The notes under the pieces were generated by a model. It was given only the letters and a program-made list of their open reading frames with translations, ran no database searches and was not told where the DNA came from. Positions 14,975-23,759 of a DNA stretch of 64,000 bases are shown piece after piece. Each line of letters begins with the position of its first letter. The first letter of the stretch is position 1. The stretch covers positions 186,001 to 250,000 of the forward strand of contig NZ_CP017476.1 in NCBI RefSeq assembly GCF_001761385.1, given 5' to 3'. A program made the translations under genes and the position numbers. This stretch comes from Hydrogenophaga crassostreae. GTDB taxonomy: Bacteria > Pseudomonadota > Gammaproteobacteria > Burkholderiales > Burkholderiaceae_C.

Positions 14975-16636
14975 TCAGGCGCCCTTCAAAATCCAGCGCG
15001 CGGCTTTCTCCGCGATCATGAGTGTGGGGCTGTTGGTGTTGCCGCTGGTGATCGTGGGCATCACGCCCGCGTCCACCACGCGCAGGCCTGCCACGCCATG
15101 GACCCGCAAATGGCTGTCGACCACCGCCATCGGGTTGTCGGCACGGCCCATCTGGGTGGTGCCCACCGGGTGGAAGATGGTGCTGGCGATGTCGCCGGCC
15201 AGCCGGGCGAGTTCTTCGTCGGTCTGAAACTGGACGCCGGGCTTGAACTCTTCGGGCTGGTATTTCTTCAGCGCTTGCTGTGCCACGATCTTGCGCGTCA
15301 CGCGCAGACTGTCAGCGGCCACCTGCCGGTCGCCATCGGTGCTGAGGTAGTTGGGGGCGATGGCAGGCGCGTCTTCAAACCGCGCCGAGCGGATGCGCAC
15401 GTGGCCGCGGCTGCTGGGGTTGAGGTTGCAGACGCTGGCGGTGAAGGCCGGAAAGCTGTGCAGCGGATCACCAAAGGCATCGAGGCTGAGCGGTTGTACG
15501 TGGTATTCGAGGTTGGGGTAAGGCTGAGCGGGATCGCTTCGGGTGAATGCGCCGAGCTGGCTGGGCGCCATGCTCATCGGCCCGGTGCGTTTGAGTGCGT
15601 ATTCCAGGCCGATCATGGCCTTGCCCCAGAGGGAGCTGGCCAGGGTGTTGAGTGTCCTGGCCCCTTGCACCTTGTAGACCGTGCGGATTTGCAGGTGGTC
15701 TTGCAGGTTGTTGCCCACACCCGGCAAGTGGTGAGCCACCTCGATGCCGTGGCCTTGCAGTAGCGTGGCAGGGCCAATGCCCGAGAGCTGCATGATCTGG
15801 GGCGAATTCACGCTGCCAGCGCTCAGAACCACCTCTCGTGCTGCGGTGGCGTGCACGGTTTCGCCGCCTCGCAGCAACTCGGCACCCGTGCAGCGCAAGC
15901 GGCCATCGGGGTCGCGGTGCGTGGTGAGCCGCTTCACACGGGTTTCGGTCCAGACCGTGAGGTTGGGGCGGCTGGCCACGGGGCGCAGAAAAGCCTTCGA
16001 GGCGTTCCAGCGCCAACCGCTTTTCTGGTTGACCTCGAAGTACCCCACACCCTCGTTGTCGCCAGCGTTGAAATCGCTGCTGGCGGGAATGCCGGCTTGC
16101 TGGGCGGCCAGGGAAAACGCGTCGAGCACATCCCAACGCAGGCGCTGCTTCTCGATGCGCCATTCGCCGCCGCCGCCCAAACGCCCGTTGCCGTGCAAGG
16201 CCGCAAAGGCGGGGTCTTGTTTTGCATCCAGGCGGTGGTGGTCTTCGTGCGCTTTGAAGTCGGCCAGGCAGGCGTTCCAGTTCCAGGCCTCATCGCCGGT
16301 GAGCGCAGCCCACTGGTCGTAATCGCGCGCCTGACCGCGCATGTAGATCATGCCGTTGATGCTGGAGCAGCCGCCCAGCCCGAGGCCGCGCGGGTAGCGC
16401 AGGCGCCGGCCATTGAGCCCGGCATCGGGCTCGGTCTGGTAGAGCCAGTCGGTGCGCGGGTTGCCGATGCAGTAGAGATAGCCCACAGGAATGTGGATCC
16501 AGTGGTAGTCGTCCTTGCGCCCAGCCTCGACCAGCAGCACGCGGTTGCCCGGGTCGGCGCTGAGCCGGTTGGCCAGCAGGCACCCGGCGGTGCCCGCGCC
16601 GATCACGATGAAGTCGAAGGCTGCGGGGCTGCTCAT
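14975..16636 (-). CDS. GMC family FAD-dependent oxidoreductase (choline/alcohol dehydrogenase type)
   Basis: Flavoprotein of 553 residues. It begins with the FAD-binding Rossmann motif FIVIGAGTAGCLLANRL, has the GMC signature region LGLGGCSSINGMIYMRG near residue 85 and SAGSVNSPQIMQLSGIGP near 270, and ends with the FHPVGTTQMG catalytic His region and the ITSGNTNSPTLMIAEKAA flavin-contact segment. It probably oxidises an alcohol to an aldehyde, but the substrate is not predictable. Its start overlaps the stop of the DUF2007 gene by 4 bases, so the two form an operon. Confidence 0.93.
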   Translation of the reverse strand: MSSPAAFDFIVIGAGTAGCLLANRLSADPGNRVLLVEAGRKDDYHWIHIPVGYLYCIGNPRTDWLYQTEPDAGLNGRRLRYPRGLGLGGCSSINGMIYMRGQARDYDQWAALTGDEAWNWNACLADFKAHEDHHRLDAKQDPAFAALHGNGRLGGGGEWRIEKQRLRWDVLDAFSLAAQQAGIPASSDFNAGDNEGVGYFEVNQKSGWRWNASKAFLRPVASRPNLTVWTETRVKRLTTHRDPDGRLRCTGAELLRGGETVHATAAREVVLSAGSVNSPQIMQLSGIGPATLLQGHGIEVAHHLPGVGNNLQDHLQIRTVYKVQGARTLNTLASSLWGKAMIGLEYALKRTGPMSMAPSQLGAFTRSDPAQPYPNLEYHVQPLSLDAFGDPLHSFPAFTASVCNLNPSSRGHVRIRSARFEDAPAIAPNYLSTDGDRQVAADSLRVTRKIVAQQALKKYQPEEFKPGVQFQTDEELARLAGDIASTIFHPVGTTQMGRADNPMAVVDSHLRVHGVAGLRVVDAGVMPTITSGNTNSPTLMIAEKAARWILKGA

Positions 16637-16938
16637 GGAAGGGGGTCGGTTGTGTCGCCAGGGGCCAGCTCGTCTTCAGGCAGCGCGAAATCGCCGCGCT
16701 GAAACGCCGCGACCACGGACTCGGCCTGGCGCATCAGCTTTTCAGGCACCAGCACGCGCACCGGGATGGCGCTGGCCAGCAAGCCATGGGCCTGAACGAG
16801 TTGGGCATCGGCCACCATCGCCGGCACGCCGCCAGCCTGCAGGCAACCGCGCAGCAGATATGCCTCGGTGGGGCTGAAGAACGTGACCAGCGTTTGCCAG
16901 TCGCCGTCGGTGGGGTCGTAAGGGGAGTCGCCGTGCAT
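16633..16938 (-). CDS. DUF2007 domain small protein
   Basis: Protein of 101 residues with the DUF2007 pattern: WQTLVTFFSPTEAYLLRGCLQAGGVPAMVAD, then PVRVLVPEKLMRQAESVV. The family is sometimes called putative prokaryotic signal transducer, but no biochemical role is established. The ATG at 16938 begins just before the domain; longer starts would add an unlikely segment crossing the divergent promoter. It is first in a two-gene unit with the GMC oxidoreductase (ATGA overlap). Confidence 0.8.
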   Translation of the reverse strand: MHGDSPYDPTDGDWQTLVTFFSPTEAYLLRGCLQAGGVPAMVADAQLVQAHGLLASAIPVRVLVPEKLMRQAESVVAAFQRGDFALPEDELAPGDTTDPLP

Positions 16939-17063
16939 GGTGTGTGATCTGCGCCCGCAAAGGGCCGGCGCTTCTATCTGTTCATTATTGACGCAGCAAG
17001 CGCCCCACACAACCGCGCACGCGACGGCGGTCACAATGCCCACCTCGTCCCTTCGAACTCACC

Positions 17064-17651
17064 ATGCACGCATCGCTACAAAACAACCAGTTCTTCGTCA
17101 AGGAGCATGTCGGCCTCTTCAAAGCCGCCAACAACTACGACATCTTCGATCCGGTCTCGCAACAGAAGGTGCTGGAGTGCCGTGAACCCGATCTGGGCAT
17201 CTTCACCAAAATCTTCCGTTTCACCGACTACAAGCGCATGACGCCGTTTTCGGTCGAAATCCGCACGCCTGAAGGACAGAAGGTGTTGACGGTCAAGCGC
17301 GGTATTTCGCTGCTTTTGTCCACCGTGGATGTGCTCGATGAAAACGACCGCGTGGTGGGCCATTTCAGCCAGAAGCTGTTTTCCATTGGCGGCAAGTTCG
17401 ATGTGCTCGATGCCCGGAAACAGGTGGTTTGCACACTGAGAGGCAAATGGACCAGCTGGGATTTCCGCTTTGTGCGCGGCGAAACCGAGCTGGCCAGCGT
17501 GACCAAAAAATGGATGGGCGTGGGCAAAGAGCTGTTCACCTCGGCCGACAACTATGTGTTGTCCATCGCCCCCACGGTGGGCGTGAACGATCCGGCCCGC
17601 CTCCTGATCATGGCGGCGGTGATGTGCATCGACATGGTGCTCAAGGAATGA
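17064..17651 (+). CDS. Phospholipid scramblase/LURP-one-related protein
   Basis: Protein of 195 residues with the 12-strand Tubby-like beta-barrel pattern of the scramblase/LOR family: an N-terminal NNQFFVKEHVGLFKAANNYDIFD, repeated short strands and a final hydrophobic helix (ARLLIMAAVMCIDMVL) that would run through the barrel. Bacterial members have no settled function. The ATG at 17064 lies 125 bp from the divergent DUF2007 gene. Nothing around it suggests a pathway. Confidence 0.85.
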   Translation: MHASLQNNQFFVKEHVGLFKAANNYDIFDPVSQQKVLECREPDLGIFTKIFRFTDYKRMTPFSVEIRTPEGQKVLTVKRGISLLLSTVDVLDENDRVVGHFSQKLFSIGGKFDVLDARKQVVCTLRGKWTSWDFRFVRGETELASVTKKWMGVGKELFTSADNYVLSIAPTVGVNDPARLLIMAAVMCIDMVLKE

Positions 17652-17670
17652 GGCCTTGAGCCTCGGGGAC

Positions 17671-18534
17671 TCACCAGTTGCTCGGAAAGTCGTAGTTCGG
17701 GTCGAGCACCCGGCCTGACATGGCCGGCAGCATGTGGGCCAGAAACACCTCGCTTACCCATTTGCGTTCGACCGCTGAGGCCGGGTCGCCCGAGCCCCCG
17801 TGCAGGGCCAGGCTGGCGAAGGCCGCGATGCCCAGTTCGAGCGAGAGACCAGCGGGCACATGGGGTGGACGGACCTTGCTGCCTGCAACGGCTGCGGTCT
17901 CCAGGCGCCAGGCACCAATGAACCGGTCGAAGCTGCCCACGGTGCCGCTGCGCCAGACATCGGCGAGGTACACGTTCCAGACCGGACCAGGCTCTTCGGT
18001 CACAAAGCCCCAGTCAAATTCGTAGAGGCGATCGGGTGTGCCATTGGCAAACAGCTCCAACTGCCGCACATCTTCGCGCGCAGCGAATTCGGTGAACAGG
18101 GGGCCTGCGCCGGTGGGCTCGCCGATCACAAAGCGGCGCACCTGTTCAGGGGCCATGCTGAACAGCGGCGTGGGCTCGCTCCAGCTGGGCTTGGCCCGGT
18201 TGAGCAGGCGAGACGTGGTGTCGACGCTTTTCTGCGCGTTGATGCACCAGTCCATGAACTCCTTGCGACCCGCTTCATGTGAGAGCTGCAGCAGGGTGGT
18301 TTCGAACTGGGTGTCGTCTTGCAGGTGACCGTCTTCGCGCAGCCGCAAGACGATATCGAGCATGGAGTTGCGGGTGACGTGTTCGATGGTGTAGGCCAGA
18401 TCGCCACCAGGGAAATCTTGCATGGACTTCTGTATCCATGCCATGGTGTCTTCATGGCTCAGACCCTGCGGTGCGCGGGGAATGTCGCTGAAGAGGGCTC
18501 GCATCACCCGTACCGTATCCAAATCGCTCGCCAT
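17671..18534 (-). CDS. Conserved hypothetical protein
   Basis: A 287-residue soluble protein with no recognised domain. It starts at 18534 with AGGAGG ten bases upstream. The N-terminal half is helical and the C-terminal half has aromatic-rich strands (RLYEFDWGFVTEEPGPVWNVYLADVW). There is no signal peptide or membrane segment. It converges on the scramblase-like gene, with 19 bases between stops. Codon use and composition match the neighbours, so it is a native gene of unknown role. Confidence 0.75.
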   Translation of the reverse strand: MASDLDTVRVMRALFSDIPRAPQGLSHEDTMAWIQKSMQDFPGGDLAYTIEHVTRNSMLDIVLRLREDGHLQDDTQFETTLLQLSHEAGRKEFMDWCINAQKSVDTTSRLLNRAKPSWSEPTPLFSMAPEQVRRFVIGEPTGAGPLFTEFAAREDVRQLELFANGTPDRLYEFDWGFVTEEPGPVWNVYLADVWRSGTVGSFDRFIGAWRLETAAVAGSKVRPPHVPAGLSLELGIAAFASLALHGGSGDPASAVERKWVSEVFLAHMLPAMSGRVLDPNYDFPSNW

Positions 18535-18794
18535 GTCGTGACAACCTCCTGAGTGGTGACCCCGCTGCCCGGCACGCCGACAACGGATTGAAGGCGGGGC
18601 CGGAGAAAGGGTTTGATTGGGGATCATGCATGGTTTTAGGCAAGGCTTCCAGTCAAAGAAGCGGGATTCTCCGACCCACTTGCGCCTTTTGATGTACTCC
18701 AATCCTGCGGTCAAGACGCCAGAACGCAAAAAAGCGGCGAGTACCCCATGGGCACCCGCCGCTTTTCAGCCGCTCAGCGCGAGATCCGGTTGGA

Positions 18795-19295
18795 TCAGAG
18801 CGACTTGGGCGTCTGAGTGGCGATCTTGGGCCAGTTGGCGTTGGCGATTTTGTTGTTGCCTGGAACGTCGGCCAGCCAGCTCTTTTGCACGTCGGCATTC
18901 AGGTTCAGGTAGAGCTTGCCGTCGGCGATGTGCCAGGCGGTTGGGTCGCCGTCGAATTTTTTGCCCATGGTGGCGCCCATGGCGCAGAAGCCACCGAACT
19001 GGGGTGCGAACTTGGCCGGGTTGGCCACGAAGGTGTCGCGGTTGGCAGCGCTGGCGAAGCGGTAAACCACGCCTTCATGGGCGGCCTGGAATTCGGCTTT
19101 GCCTTTGGTGGGCGCGGCCGCGGTGAAGTAAGCCACCGGGTCGTGGCCTTGAACGCCAATGCCTTGTTTGTTGACGTTGATGGGCGCAAACGACTGCTCA
19201 TCGAACGCAAAGCTGGTGCTGGGGAAAAGGGCCAGGGCGCTGCTGGCGGCCAGGGCGAGGGAGACAGCGCCGGAACGGACGTTGTGGGATTTCAT
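18795..19295 (-). CDS. Periplasmic YHS domain protein
   Basis: Protein of 166 residues with a signal peptide (to about SFAFD, residue 31) and a YHS-type domain: KQGIGVQGHDPVAYF, GVVYRFASAANRDTFVANPAKFAPQFGGFCAMG. YHS proteins are small and often metal-linked; no enzymatic role is shown here. AAGGAA stands before the ATG at 19295. It lies 87 bp downstream of thioredoxin on the same strand and may share its mRNA; with the AraC regulator and AhpD-like gene it makes a redox-flavoured group. Confidence 0.85.
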   Translation of the reverse strand: MKSHNVRSGAVSLALAASSALALFPSTSFAFDEQSFAPINVNKQGIGVQGHDPVAYFTAAAPTKGKAEFQAAHEGVVYRFASAANRDTFVANPAKFAPQFGGFCAMGATMGKKFDGDPTAWHIADGKLYLNLNADVQKSWLADVPGNNKIANANWPKIATQTPKSL

Positions 19296-19381
19296 GGGGA
19301 TTCCTTGGGGTAAAAAAAGCAAGCGCAAGAAGAACGGGGGAACGATGCGCGGGAAGCGGAGTGAAAAAGGGGGGGATTCGC

Positions 19382-19714
19382 TTAGAGCGCCGTGCCCACC
19401 CATTTCGCCAACTGGGACTCGCTCTGTGCGCCCACCACCTGTGACATGGCCTTGCCGTCTCTGAACAAAATCAAGGTGGGGATGCTGCGCACGCCAAAGG
19501 CCGCGGCCAGTTCAGGTGCTTCGTCCACGTTGACCTTGCGCACCGCCACGGCGCCTTCGAGGTTCTCGGCCAGGCGTTCCAGCGTGGGGGCCAATGCGCG
19601 GCAGGGGCCGCACCAGGGTGCCCAGAAATCCACGACGACGGCGCCGGTTTGCTGGCCGATGAAGGTGTCGAATTCGCTGGCTTCCAGCGGTGTGACTCGG
19701 GAGCTGACTTGCAT
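19382..19714 (-). CDS. Thioredoxin
   Basis: Protein of 110 residues with the whole thioredoxin fold: VVVDFWAPWCGPCRALAPTLERLA holds the CGPC redox pair, followed by KVNVDEAPELAAAFGVRSIPTLILF with the cis-Pro. It has no signal peptide, so it acts in the cytoplasm. AAGGAA precedes the ATG at 19714. It is placed between a YHS protein gene and an AraC regulator gene, all on the minus strand. It may be a second, stress-linked thioredoxin rather than the housekeeping one. Confidence 0.95.
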   Translation of the reverse strand: MQVSSRVTPLEASEFDTFIGQQTGAVVVDFWAPWCGPCRALAPTLERLAENLEGAVAVRKVNVDEAPELAAAFGVRSIPTLILFRDGKAMSQVVGAQSESQLAKWVGTAL

Positions 19715-19852
19715 GACGATTCCTTGGTATTTCTGTTGCCGCCACGGTGTGTGAGGGCATGGAGAAAGTGTAGAAATCGCGCTCGTTCTTGAGGGGCCTG
19801 ATCGTCTCGTTTGTTGTGCCGATCGTCTCAGGGCCCACCGCGCTGAGGGTAC

Positions 19853-20683
19853 TCAGTCTTTTTCGGCTTGCGCCTGCAGCCAGGCGTGGGGCGGGGTGCC
19901 GGTGCGGTGGGTGAAGGTCCGGGTGAGGGCCACGGCGCTGGCGTAGCCCACCATGGGTGCGATCGATTTGAGTGGCTTGCCGCGCTTGAGCAAACTCTTG
20001 GCCACGGTGATGCGCCAGGCGGTGAGGTAATCGAGCGCGGTGAGGCCCGACACCTCGCGAAAGTGGTTGGCAAAGCGCGCGCGCGACATGCCCGCCTCTT
20101 CGGCCAGCGATTCCAGCGTCCAGGGTTTTTCAGGCCGCTCGTGCATGGCGGTGACCGCTTTGGACAACCGTGGGTCGCCCAAGGCCGCCAGAATGCCAGT
20201 GGTGACCGAAGCGCTGTCGAGCAAAAAGCGCAGCAGCAGGATGAGCAGGTATTCCATCAACAGATCGAGCGCCGCCTGGCGGCCGCATTGTTCGTCAAAC
20301 GCTTCTTTGAACAACAGGTCCAGCGCGGACGACAAGGTGGCCGATTGGTTCAATGGCAATACCAGCACTTCGGGCATGGACGCCACCAAGGCGCTGCGGG
20401 CTTCGTCGCCCAGGTCTACCGAAGCGCACACCAGGTCCACGCCGTGGGCGTCATCGGGCACCAGGCGGTGGGCCGAGCTGCGCGGGAAGAACAACAGGCT
20501 GGGCTCTTCCACGCGGCGTGTGCGCCCGTGGCGGTCGACCACGCTCATGGTGCCCCGGCGCAGCAGGTGCACATGGCCCACATTGCTTTCGGCCTCAAAC
20601 GTTGAAATCTGGCAAAGGTTGCCCGTGTAAAAGACGCGCGCACTGGGCACAGAGCGCGCAAACAAGGGAGATAAGCGGTCCAT
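19853..20683 (-). CDS. AraC family transcriptional regulator (cupin sensor)
   Basis: Regulator of 276 residues: an N-terminal cupin-type sensor (HLLRRGTMSVVDRHGR, PSLLFFPRSSAHRLVP) and a C-terminal pair of helix-turn-helices (WTLESLAEEAGMSRARFANHF and KSIAPMVGYASAVALTRTF). This arrangement is the AraC_binding_2/cupin_6 type often found beside redox and AhpD-like genes. It diverges from the AhpD-like gene with 112 bp between starts, where an inverted repeat lies. Control of both sides is inferred. Confidence 0.9.
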   Translation of the reverse strand: MDRLSPLFARSVPSARVFYTGNLCQISTFEAESNVGHVHLLRRGTMSVVDRHGRTRRVEEPSLLFFPRSSAHRLVPDDAHGVDLVCASVDLGDEARSALVASMPEVLVLPLNQSATLSSALDLLFKEAFDEQCGRQAALDLLMEYLLILLLRFLLDSASVTTGILAALGDPRLSKAVTAMHERPEKPWTLESLAEEAGMSRARFANHFREVSGLTALDYLTAWRITVAKSLLKRGKPLKSIAPMVGYASAVALTRTFTHRTGTPPHAWLQAQAEKD

Positions 20684-20694
20684 GGCGGGGGGGG

Positions 20695-20744
20695 GTGATA
20701 CGTTGGGTATGTATTTGTGTACTTTGAGTGATTAAAGGTATCAC
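20695..20744. promoter_or_regulatory. Widely spaced inverted repeat between araC-type and ahpD-like genes
   Basis: GTGATAC at 20695-20701 and GTATCAC at 20738-20744 are perfect inverted copies 36 bases apart in a divergent promoter region. The spacing suits two separate protein sites or DNA looping better than a hairpin. The adjacent AraC-type regulator is the natural candidate binder. Confidence 0.4.
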
Positions 20745-20795
20745 ACAATGCATCGGTGCACTTCGCACAAACCCTCAAAAAACGAAAGCCCCACC

Positions 20796-21335
20796 ATGTC
20801 ACGTATCGCCCCAGTTGCCCTCGCCCAAGCCGACCCCACCACCCAAGCCACCCTCAATGGCGTGAAGGCCAAGCTCGGCATGGTGCCCAACCTGTTCGCC
20901 ACCTTCGCCCGGTCCCCTGCGGCCCTGAACGGCTACCTGGCGTTTTCTGATGCCTTGAGCAAAGGCCGCCTGAGCGCCGCGCAACGCGAGTTGATCGCCC
21001 TGGCGGTTGGCCAGACCAATGCCTGCCAATACTGCCTGTCGGCCCACACGCTGATCGGCAAGGGCGCAGGCCTGTCCGATGCCGCCATGCGCGATGCCCG
21101 CAGCGGCACCGCCGACAACGCACACGACAAAGCGCTTGTGGAACTGGCCGTGAAAATCGTGCGCCAACGCGGCGTGCTGGCCGACAGCGACCTGGCCGAT
21201 GCGGCCGCCAATGGTGTGGACCATGGCCTGGTGATCGAAGTCACCGCCAATGTGGCGCTCAACGTGCTCACCAACTACACCAACCACATTGCCGGCACCG
21301 ATGTGGACTTTCCTGTGGTGGCGGTTGCCCTGTAA
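20796..21335 (+). CDS. AhpD-like carboxymuconolactone decarboxylase family protein (peroxidase type)
   Basis: Protein of 179 residues with the AhpD core LSAAQRELIALAVGQTNACQYCLSAH, where the Cys-x-x-Cys and the following His form the peroxidase relay of AhpD-like proteins. It is therefore more likely an alkylhydroperoxidase-like antioxidant than a decarboxylase. The ATG at 20796 starts the conserved SRIAPV segment. It diverges from the AraC regulator, with thioredoxin and YHS genes beyond, which could supply electrons. Thioredoxin-dependent peroxide reduction is inferred. Confidence 0.9.
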   Translation: MSRIAPVALAQADPTTQATLNGVKAKLGMVPNLFATFARSPAALNGYLAFSDALSKGRLSAAQRELIALAVGQTNACQYCLSAHTLIGKGAGLSDAAMRDARSGTADNAHDKALVELAVKIVRQRGVLADSDLADAAANGVDHGLVIEVTANVALNVLTNYTNHIAGTDVDFPVVAVAL

Positions 21336-21485
21336 ACGGCGGCTATACACGGGAGGGGTGCTTGGGAACCCTTCTCTGGTCCACTTCACGGCCACCTTCG
21401 GGTGGCCGTTGTCATTGGTGATGCAAGGGAACTGTGCGGGCTGCTTGGGCACAATGGGGCCGCTCAGCCCATAAAGGAACATCCC

Positions 21486-22034
21486 ATGTCAGACCGCGCC
21501 CTCAGCCCTGCATCCAGCACGCGCGAAGTGCCCAGGCGTGTTCGCGTCTTGTTCGTCTGCATGGGCAACATCTGCCGCAGCCCCACCGCCCACGGCGTGT
21601 TTGAACACCGCGTGGCCCAGGCCGGATTGACCCGGCATGTGGATGTGGATTCGGCCGGTACCCACAGCTACCACGTGGGTGCTCCGCCCGATGGCCGGAG
21701 CCAGGAACATGCGTTGAAACGCGGCCACGATTTGTCGAACCAGCGGGCTCGCCAGTTGGTGCCCGGCGATTTCACCGCGTTTGATCTGGTGCTCACCATG
21801 GACAACGACAACCAGGCGCGCGCACTGGCCCTGTGCCCCCCCGAACAAGCCCACAAGGTGCGCCGCTTTGCCGAGTTTTTTCAGAGATACAGCAGCCCCG
21901 TGGTGCCCGACCCCTACAAGGGCGGCAGCCAGGGTTTTGAGCATGTGCTCGACCTGGTGGAAGACGGCTGCGAAGGCTTGTTGCGCCATGTGCGGCAGCA
22001 ATTGCAGGCGCCGGAATCTGCGGGCCCACCCTGA
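21486..22034 (+). CDS. Low-molecular-weight protein tyrosine phosphatase
   Basis: Protein of 182 residues. VLFVCMGNICRSPTA is the Cys-x5-Arg-Ser phosphate loop of this family and VVPDPY carries the general-acid Asp. The N-terminus is about 20 residues longer than in minimal enzymes. AAAGGAAC precedes the ATG at 21486. It would remove phosphate from tyrosine residues, often of exopolysaccharide kinases, but no such kinase or capsule gene is near. It appears to be a single-gene unit. Confidence 0.95.
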   Translation: MSDRALSPASSTREVPRRVRVLFVCMGNICRSPTAHGVFEHRVAQAGLTRHVDVDSAGTHSYHVGAPPDGRSQEHALKRGHDLSNQRARQLVPGDFTAFDLVLTMDNDNQARALALCPPEQAHKVRRFAEFFQRYSSPVVPDPYKGGSQGFEHVLDLVEDGCEGLLRHVRQQLQAPESAGPP

Positions 22035-22142
22035 GCCAGCGGATCCATTGACTTGGGTCAGTGTCGGGCGCGCCGGATTGCCCAGAATGAAATGTATGCA
22101 GCTTGCATTTCCGCAGGCTGCTTCATTTCAGGAGACTTCATC

Positions 22143-22646
22143 ATGCGCATGCGTCAATTCCTTTTGGCTGCCGGGCTGTCTGTCGCTTTGCCCGCCATGG
22201 CCCAGACGGTGGCACCAGGCACTTTCCAGATCAAAGCCCTGACCCCCGAAACCGCGTTGATCGCCGCACAAGCCGCGATGGCCTCTTGCCGGGCGCAGGG
22301 CTACCAGGTGGCAGTGGCCGTGGTGGACAGGTCTGGACTGGCTCAGGTGTTCCTGCGTGACCGCTTTGCTGGCGCGCACACCTTCGATGTGGCGATCAAC
22401 AAAGCCTGGACGGCGGCGAGCTTTCGCACCGCCACGCTGGAGCTGGCCAATGAGTCGCAGCCCGGAAAACCCATGAGCGGCATTCGCAGCACACCGCGCA
22501 TGCTGGCGGTGGGCGGCGGTCTGGTGATCGAGGGCGGTGGCTCGATCTTTGGGGGCATTGGCGTCTCGGGTGCCCCGGGCGGTGAGGCCGACGATGCCTG
22601 CGCCCGCGCTGGCATCAAGGCGATTGCCGACAAAATCGAGTTCTGA
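22143..22646 (+). CDS. Secreted GlcG/HbpS-type heme-binding family protein (DUF336)
   Basis: Protein of 167 residues: a signal peptide (LLAAGLSVALPAMAQ) then the GlcG/HbpS domain with GYQVAVAVVDRSGLAQVFLRD, FDVAINKAWTAASFRT and the Gly-rich VGGGLVIEGGGSIFGGIGVSGAPGG. Related proteins bind heme or sit in glycolate operons; the real role is open. CAGGAGA precedes the start. It is convergent with the EamA transporter gene, 44 bp away. Confidence 0.88.
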   Translation: MRMRQFLLAAGLSVALPAMAQTVAPGTFQIKALTPETALIAAQAAMASCRAQGYQVAVAVVDRSGLAQVFLRDRFAGAHTFDVAINKAWTAASFRTATLELANESQPGKPMSGIRSTPRMLAVGGGLVIEGGGSIFGGIGVSGAPGGEADDACARAGIKAIADKIEF

Positions 22647-22690
22647 CGCTGGCGCCCGGTAGCGGGTCCGAGCGGACGCCTGGCACGTGA

Positions 22691-23635
22691 TCAGGCTGCC
22701 GGGCGCCGCTTGCGCGCGAGCTTGGCGAGGGTGGCCGAGATCCAGCCATGGCCGCTGACCAGCACGATGCCCATCAACACCGGGATCGAACCCATCAAGA
22801 AGCTCGGTTCAATGCGCTCATCGAGCAGCCAGGCGCCGAGCAAGATGCCGAACAGCGGTGTGAGGAACGAGAACACGCCCAGGCGCGAGGCCATGTACTG
22901 GCGCAACAGCCAGAACCAGAGCAGAAAGCTCAGGAACGCCACGCCGATGGAGTGAAACGCCAGGCTGGCCCACACCGTTGGTGTGGGGTTGAAGTGGGCC
23001 TGGCCGGTGAGCATGGAGAACACGGTCAATATGGCGAAAGCACCCAGCAACTGGTACATCAGCGTTTGCGAAGCGGGTGCATGCGAGAGGCGGGAGGTGC
23101 GAACCACCACCGTGGTGGCGCCCCAGAAGGCGCCGGCCAACAGGCCCAGGAAATCGCCCCACAACACGTTGCCGGGCGCAGGCCCGGTGCCCTGCTGGCG
23201 CGTGAAAAACGCGATGGCGAGGCCACCAAAAGCGAGGACGATGCCCAGCCACTGCAGCGGCGCCAGCCGTTCTTCGGGGCGCGTGAAATGCAGTCCCAGT
23301 GCGGCAAAGATGGGCGCGGTGTAAAGGAATACCACCATGTGGGCGGCGCTGGTGTGGCGCAGGCCTTCGCCGACCAGACAGAATTCCAGCGCGAACAGGG
23401 TGGCAGCGAGCACGCCCGGCCCGGCCGTGCCGTCGCTGAACGACATGCGTTCCCCGCGCCAGCGCATGAACAGGGCCAGCAGCATCGCCGCCACGCCAGA
23501 GCGCAAGGCGATCTGGAACATGGGCGAGATGTCGTCGGCGGTGTGCTTGAGCACGATCTGTTGCAGCGCCCAGATCAGGCACAGCACCAGCATCAGGCTG
23601 ATGGCGGTGCCGTCAAGGGATTTGCGGGTGTTCAT
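22691..23635 (-). CDS. DMT superfamily transporter (EamA domain, 10 membrane segments)
   Basis: Inner-membrane permease of 314 residues made of two EamA halves (about 13-140 and 160-300), each with five hydrophobic helices; the second half contains GDFLGLLAGAFWGATTVVVR. The C-terminus is basic (KLARKRRPAA), as in cytoplasmic tails. Family members move amino acids, metabolites or drugs; nothing here names the substrate. It diverges from an AraC regulator across 124 bp and is its likely target. Confidence 0.92.
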   Translation of the reverse strand: MNTRKSLDGTAISLMLVLCLIWALQQIVLKHTADDISPMFQIALRSGVAAMLLALFMRWRGERMSFSDGTAGPGVLAATLFALEFCLVGEGLRHTSAAHMVVFLYTAPIFAALGLHFTRPEERLAPLQWLGIVLAFGGLAIAFFTRQQGTGPAPGNVLWGDFLGLLAGAFWGATTVVVRTSRLSHAPASQTLMYQLLGAFAILTVFSMLTGQAHFNPTPTVWASLAFHSIGVAFLSFLLWFWLLRQYMASRLGVFSFLTPLFGILLGAWLLDERIEPSFLMGSIPVLMGIVLVSGHGWISATLAKLARKRRPAA

Positions 23636-23759
23636 GGGGGTGGCTCAAAAAAAGGGTGTGACAGCAATGCAATGACCCCATTGTCCCGTTGACCGGTACG
23701 ATGGATATAGTCTGATCCAGACAACTCATAGCCGCCAACCGCCAACCGAACCGATCGCC

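Noticed and set aside
14975..15227. Open frames on the plus strand antisense to the GMC oxidoreductase
   Set aside because: They are composition-driven shadows in GC-rich DNA; the minus-strand frame carries all GMC motifs.
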